A DNA stretch of 34,436 nucleotides, taken from contig CAMVEM010000008.1 of assembly GCA_947166515.1 (NCBI GenBank), positions 1-34,436 of the forward strand. Direction: 5' to 3'. Position 1 is the first letter of the stretch; every line of letters starts with the position of its first letter. A model generated the notes under the pieces. The model ran no database searches. It worked only from the letters and a program-made list of their open reading frames with translations, and had not been told where the DNA came from. The position numbers were made by a program, and so were the translations under genes. Of the stretch, positions 31,450 through 34,436 are shown one piece after another. The stretch comes from an uncultured Clostridia bacterium. Its GTDB lineage: Bacteria; Bacillota; Clostridia; Oscillospirales; Ruminococcaceae.

Positions 31450-33106
31450 GATCCGCTCCTTTATATTCTATACACAGCATCGTCATATCGTCAAACTGTT
31501 CAGCGTCCTTTACAAACGCATTCACAGCGTTTCTGACATTTGCCAGTATTTTTTCCGGAGAAGCACCTTTATCCTCATTCAGTGTGTCAAGCATACGATC
31601 AAGGCCAAACATATTCTTATCCTTGTCTTTTGCTTCGGGAACTCCGTCAGTGTACAGGAACAGTTTATCTCCCGGTTCAAGCGCGATTTCGTATTCCTTG
31701 TACCTTATTTCGGGAAGACCTCCGACAACTAATCCTGATTTTTTTCTAATAAGCTCAAATTCCCCGTTTGCTTTCATGATCGCGGGATATTCATGACCGC
31801 CGTTTGCCGCCGTGATCCTGCCCGTGGATATTTCAAGGATACCGAACCACACAGTTACGAACATACCTGCCTGATTGTTTGAACAGATCGCCTCGTTGGT
31901 TTTCGTGAGCGTTTCTCCTGCGGATCTTCCGAGCATGGCACAGCTCTGTATTATGACCTTCGAGACCATCATAAACAACGCCGCGGGCACTCCCTTTCCG
32001 CTGACATCAGCCATTACTATGCCAAGATGATCGTCGTCAATAAGGAAGAAATCATAGAAATCACCGCCGACTTCTCTTGCGGGAGTCATTGACGCAAACA
32101 GATCAAATTCCTTCCTGTCCGGAAAAGGCGGAAAAACATGCGGAAGCATGCTTTGCTGTATCATCGTCGCAGTGTTCAGTTCCGCGCTGATGCGTTCCCG
32201 ATCGGCGGTCACTGTTTTCAGATTATTCATATATGATGCCACGCTGTCGGCAAGGCTTTGCACATTATCAGCAAGCAGATGAAGCTCGTTGCCCGACCTT
32301 ATGCTGACTTTTTCATAGATAAGATCCTCAGGCGCAGCATTGTTTTGAATTTGTTTAACAAATGCTTCGCTGCTCTTCTCTATGCTCAGGATAGGCTTGA
32401 TGAGATGACGGCGGATGTAGAACAAATACAGTATAATGGTAATGGCAGCCAGAACAAATGCTGTTATTATGACCAGAGTTATATAACGCTGAACACATTC
32501 GTTTATCTTATTGATATTTATTTCGACGCAGATAAGCCCGACCGCGTTATCATTGCTGTCATATATCACATGATAACCGTTCAGCATATATCCGTATCCT
32601 TCTGAATAACCTTCCATTGTGCCGGTGCTACGATTTTTTTCTTTTACAGCTTTCTGGAGTATCAGAAGAGTATCATCCGCAAACGCGCCCTGTTCACATG
32701 GTTTTCCCATATAGCTGTATATTTCCGACAGCGGTCTGCCCGAAGACAATTCCTCCTGTGTCTTGGCATTGATCGCATAATGCAGGCTGTATATGTCATA
32801 GATGTCTTCAAAATATATGGCATAAAGATATTCTATATTGGAACAGTCCTTGATCTTATTAAGCTCGGATCTGAATTTCTCATATCCGTCGGGCATTTCA
32901 CGTGCGGCGACCATATCACCGAAAGAATACTCTTCCGCTGCACGGGATGCATATTCAACGACAGTTTTCGTATAGGACACATAGTTGTCCATTACATTGT
33001 CATAATAAAGCTTATATCCGATACTGGCTATTGCTGTTGTAAGGATTCCCATAAATACCACAGCGGCGATCACTGCGGTGGTATTTATACCGATTCCTTT
33101 TTTCAT
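31436..33106 (-). CDS. Membrane-bound SpoIIE/RsbU-type PP2C phosphatase with extracytoplasmic sensor and HAMP
   Basis: The predicted 556-residue signal input protein has TM1 (about 8-30), an extracytoplasmic sensor of about 175 residues (Cache-like), TM2 (about 208-230), a HAMP-type linker (IRRHLIKPILSIEKS), a coiled-coil stretch and a C-terminal PP2C domain with metal-binding motifs REVGGDFYDFF (about 344-354), ADVSGKGVPAALFM, LYTDGVPEA and FDDMTML. It should dephosphorylate one or more of the three STAS proteins in response to an outside signal. The ORF track starts at 33166; ATG 33106 is preferred because AAAGGA lies eight bases upstream and the protein then begins MKKGIG just before TM1. 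Confidence 0.9.
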   Translation of the reverse strand: MKKGIGINTTAVIAAVVFMGILTTAIASIGYKLYYDNVMDNYVSYTKTVVEYASRAAEEYSFGDMVAAREMPDGYEKFRSELNKIKDCSNIEYLYAIYFEDIYDIYSLHYAINAKTQEELSSGRPLSEIYSYMGKPCEQGAFADDTLLILQKAVKEKNRSTGTMEGYSEGYGYMLNGYHVIYDSNDNAVGLICVEININKINECVQRYITLVIITAFVLAAITIILYLFYIRRHLIKPILSIEKSSEAFVKQIQNNAAPEDLIYEKVSIRSGNELHLLADNVQSLADSVASYMNNLKTVTADRERISAELNTATMIQQSMLPHVFPPFPDRKEFDLFASMTPAREVGGDFYDFFLIDDDHLGIVMADVSGKGVPAALFMMVSKVIIQSCAMLGRSAGETLTKTNEAICSNNQAGMFVTVWFGILEISTGRITAANGGHEYPAIMKANGEFELIRKKSGLVVGGLPEIRYKEYEIALEPGDKLFLYTDGVPEAKDKDKNMFGLDRMLDTLNEDKGASPEKILANVRNAVNAFVKDAEQFDDMTMLCIEYKGADHETD

Positions 33107-33177
33107 GCTACTCATCCTTTCTTCATTATCTGTCTGCAGCTCAGAGTATCTCCGTTTGTGCTCCACTCGTCCGAATG

Positions 33178-33576
33178 TCAGAATTTTACAGTTACAATAT
33201 TTCTGTCTGTAAATATATGCTTTACAGACTTTAACAGCTTTCTTGAAATAAGCGCAGAAAGCTCATCGCCTTCGGACACGGGGTCATACTTGTCTCCGCC
33301 GTATGTTATTGTCATTTGAGGAGAAGCAAATAATCCGTACTTCTCCACTATGACAGTGACCGGAAGCCCGTCGTCGTCGTTATGCTCGACAAATTGCAAT
33401 ATATTGTTTTTGACAAGCTCCTCAAAAGCAAGTTCGAGATTACGTTTGACGCTTTCTTTTGCCCTGCATAGCCTGCAGTATTTTTCGATAGTGTCAATAT
33501 ATTCTTTCACACTGATCTCACAAGAATCTATATCAAATTGCAGCACATTCTTGTTAAGGGTAAGCCTTGATATCAC
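33178..33576 (-). CDS. Degenerate RsbW-like ATPase, first gene of the operon
   Basis: The 132-residue protein resembles GHKL anti-sigma kinases in the N-box helix (LELAFEELVKNNILQF, with Glu and Asn kept) and in TYGGDKYDPV, which aligns with the G1 region of the canonical kinase downstream (IDHGVRYDP) but has Tyr for the ATP-contacting Asp; no GGLG loop follows. ATP binding is probably lost or altered. It starts with GTG 33576, nine bases behind AGGAGG. It lies 71 bases before the PP2C gene behind the promoter at 33730-33758 and could be a non-catalytic binding partner or regulator. Confidence 0.7.
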   Translation of the reverse strand: MISRLTLNKNVLQFDIDSCEISVKEYIDTIEKYCRLCRAKESVKRNLELAFEELVKNNILQFVEHNDDDGLPVTVIVEKYGLFASPQMTITYGGDKYDPVSEGDELSALISRKLLKSVKHIFTDRNIVTVKF

Positions 33577-33729
33577 CTATCGTTCCCTCCTGCTATTCTC
33601 ACGTTATCGCCTTTGATGTATTAATCTCCGCAAGTTCCCTGCTCTGACCGCAGAGAGCCTCCGAAGATATATATGTTATCTGCATTTTCAAATCAATTAA
33701 AATTCAGGGATCCATTTCTCTGTGATATT

Positions 33730-33758
33730 ATTATATAGCATTACAATAAAAAAGTCAA
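33730..33758 (-). promoter_or_regulatory. Promoter of the partner-switch/DUF1538/PII operon
   Basis: Minus strand TTGACT (33753-33758), 17-base spacer, TATAAT (33730-33735). The leader to the first gene is about 145 bases and shows no gene. Confidence 0.75.
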
Positions 33759-33762
33759 TTAC

Positions 33763-33792
33763 CAATCTGGAAATTCCGATATTACCAGATTG
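33763..33792. promoter_or_regulatory. Inverted-repeat operator candidate between divergent promoters
   Basis: CAATCTGG (33763-33770) and CCAGATTG (33785-33792) are exact inverted repeats, 22 bp from start to start (two helical turns). Each arm is exactly 4 bp away from a -35 box, of the minus-strand operon on one side and of the plus-strand secreted-protein gene on the other. Confidence 0.6.
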
Positions 33793-33796
33793 ATAA

Positions 33797-33825
33797 TTTA
33801 CTTTCAGGACAATAAATGTTATAAT
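33797..33825 (+). promoter_or_regulatory. Promoter of the secreted-protein gene
   Basis: TTTACT (33797-33802), 17-base spacer ending TGT, TATAAT (33820-33825), an extended -10 box. Confidence 0.6.
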
Positions 33826-33903
33826 TGTATTGTAAGTGGTTAGCCCACAAAAAGTTTGCATTCCGCAGACAGTATTTTCAAAAGATTTCCTCAGGAGGAT
33901 AGA

Positions 33904-34353
33904 ATTAAAAAAATTATTTCGGCATTTCTGTCGCTTTTGATGACAGCATTTATCACGCTTCCCGCTTATGCTGCCGATGACAGCGGCGATATTTTGCAGG
34001 AGAGTGTGAAAGCCGCCAAAAGAGCGAGCGGACGGTACTATTACAATTACCTCGGCACTATGAGAAAAGGCGCGGCTTATCAGGAACTGTACGATTTTGC
34101 CCTGCGCCTGATAGAAAGTGACATGGATTTCGAGAAGAAAGTCATTACAATTCATTTTAATGCCAACTCTCCGGTCAAATGGGAATATGACTCAAGTGCT
34201 CTTGATTATTATGAGATCCTGAGTGTCTCCAATTTGTTCTGCAGCGAAAATCCGTACTTTTACTTTATGAATTTCATGATTTCCGACGACGAGCTGTTTA
34301 CCGTTATGGTGTATTCATGTCTGTTGACAAACTGTCAATTGACATTGGTATGA
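33904..34353 (+). CDS. Secreted protein of unknown function, unusual ATT start and odd 3' end
   Basis: The frame behind AGGAGG (33893-33898, spacing 5) begins ATT AAA AAA: (I)KKIISAFLSLLMTAFITL, PAYA then ADDSGD, a clear Sec signal peptide with cleavage after AYA. The position of the start is occupied by ATT, not ATG/GTG/TTG; the ORF track uses a TTG at 33856 without a ribosome binding site. Either a rare ATT start or loss of the start codon. The mature part (about 125 residues, LGTMRKGAAYQELYDFALRL) is not recognised but resembles the N-terminal region of clostridial secreted transglutaminase-like proteins. The last roughly 25 codons (after MISDDE) run into a perfect promoter, so the 3' end seems foreign and the protein truncated. 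Confidence 0.55.
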   Translation: MKKIISAFLSLLMTAFITLPAYAADDSGDILQESVKAAKRASGRYYYNYLGTMRKGAAYQELYDFALRLIESDMDFEKKVITIHFNANSPVKWEYDSSALDYYEILSVSNLFCSENPYFYFMNFMISDDELFTVMVYSCLLTNCQLTLV

Positions 34354-34367
34354 AAGTATGATATAAT
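34324..34367 (+). promoter_or_regulatory. Strong promoter with adjoining palindrome at the window end
   Basis: TTGACA (34339-34344), 17-base spacer ending TGA, TATAAT (34362-34367), directly behind the palindrome TTGACA-AAC-TGTCAA (34324-34338), a possible operator. It drives a gene to the right of the window and overlaps the stop of the preceding ORF. Confidence 0.75.
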
Positions 34368-34436
34368 AGAAATGGTTAAATATATTTTGAGAATGCTTCA
34401 ATAAAGATGATCAAGTAATTTCTCAAAACAAAATGT

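Noticed and set aside
33697-34155. 152-codon minus-strand ORF
   Set aside because: Runs through both divergent promoters and antisense to the signal-peptide gene; no ribosome binding site or family resemblance.

Overview
The window looks like chromosomal DNA of a low-to-mid GC anaerobic Firmicute, most likely a gut Oscillospiraceae/Ruminococcaceae relative ([Eubacterium] siraeum or Ruminococcus type). The basis is Gram-positive style Shine-Dalgarno sequences, many promoters of the form TTGNNN-N17-TATAAT with an upstream TGA, NPKTG sortase anchors, BcrAB-type ABC transporters and RsbW/SpoIIE regulators. The species is an inference. No rRNA, tRNA, CRISPR array or phage module was seen.

Layout. 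1-3.7 kb: a broken aldo/keto reductase joined tail to tail with a very large hybrid histidine kinase that has two Cache sensor modules. 3.96-4.29 kb: a MITE-like, hairpin-rich element. 4.3-6.6 kb: XRE-cupin regulator plus acyl-CoA synthetase. 6.8-9.2 kb: membrane protein, PaaK/CapK-like adenylate-forming enzyme and a small unknown. 9.2-12.8 kb: PAS-GGDEF protein, STAS-like protein, lipoprotein, a frameshifted membrane protein and a GNAT. 13.0-14.4 kb: a fluoride-type riboswitch with terminator in front of a cation:proton antiporter. 14.5-16.8 kb: patatin, APH-fold kinase and a small membrane protein. 16.9-17.5 kb: gene remnants. 17.6-18.3 kb: CmpB-like (PF06541) membrane protein. 18.5-21.9 kb: response regulator, ABC ATPase, permease and histidine kinase, probably a peptide-antibiotic sensing/detoxification unit with tandem operator repeats. 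21.9-26.9 kb: a metallo-hydrolase, an alpha/beta hydrolase and a PfkB kinase among eroded genes (mgtE, BAAT domain, TetR, aspartate racemase, NPKTG surface protein).

27.0-33.6 kb holds the most interesting unit: ten consecutive minus-strand genes with short gaps, apparently one operon. In transcription order they are a degenerate RsbW-like protein, a membrane-anchored SpoIIE/PP2C phosphatase with an extracytoplasmic sensor, a canonical RsbW-like kinase, three paralogous STAS proteins, a second degenerate ATPase-like protein, a duplicated DUF1538 membrane protein and two PII-like proteins. No sigma factor is encoded in it. A partner-switching phospho-relay seems to be wired directly to a PII-controlled membrane protein. 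The operon promoter faces a divergent promoter across an inverted repeat that sits exactly 4 bp from both -35 boxes.

A second theme is lesions. Several genes have single-base indels in or next to homopolymers, and several keep their start region and their 3' end but have lost the middle. Either this genome is eroding these loci or the assembly carries systematic errors; raw reads would decide.
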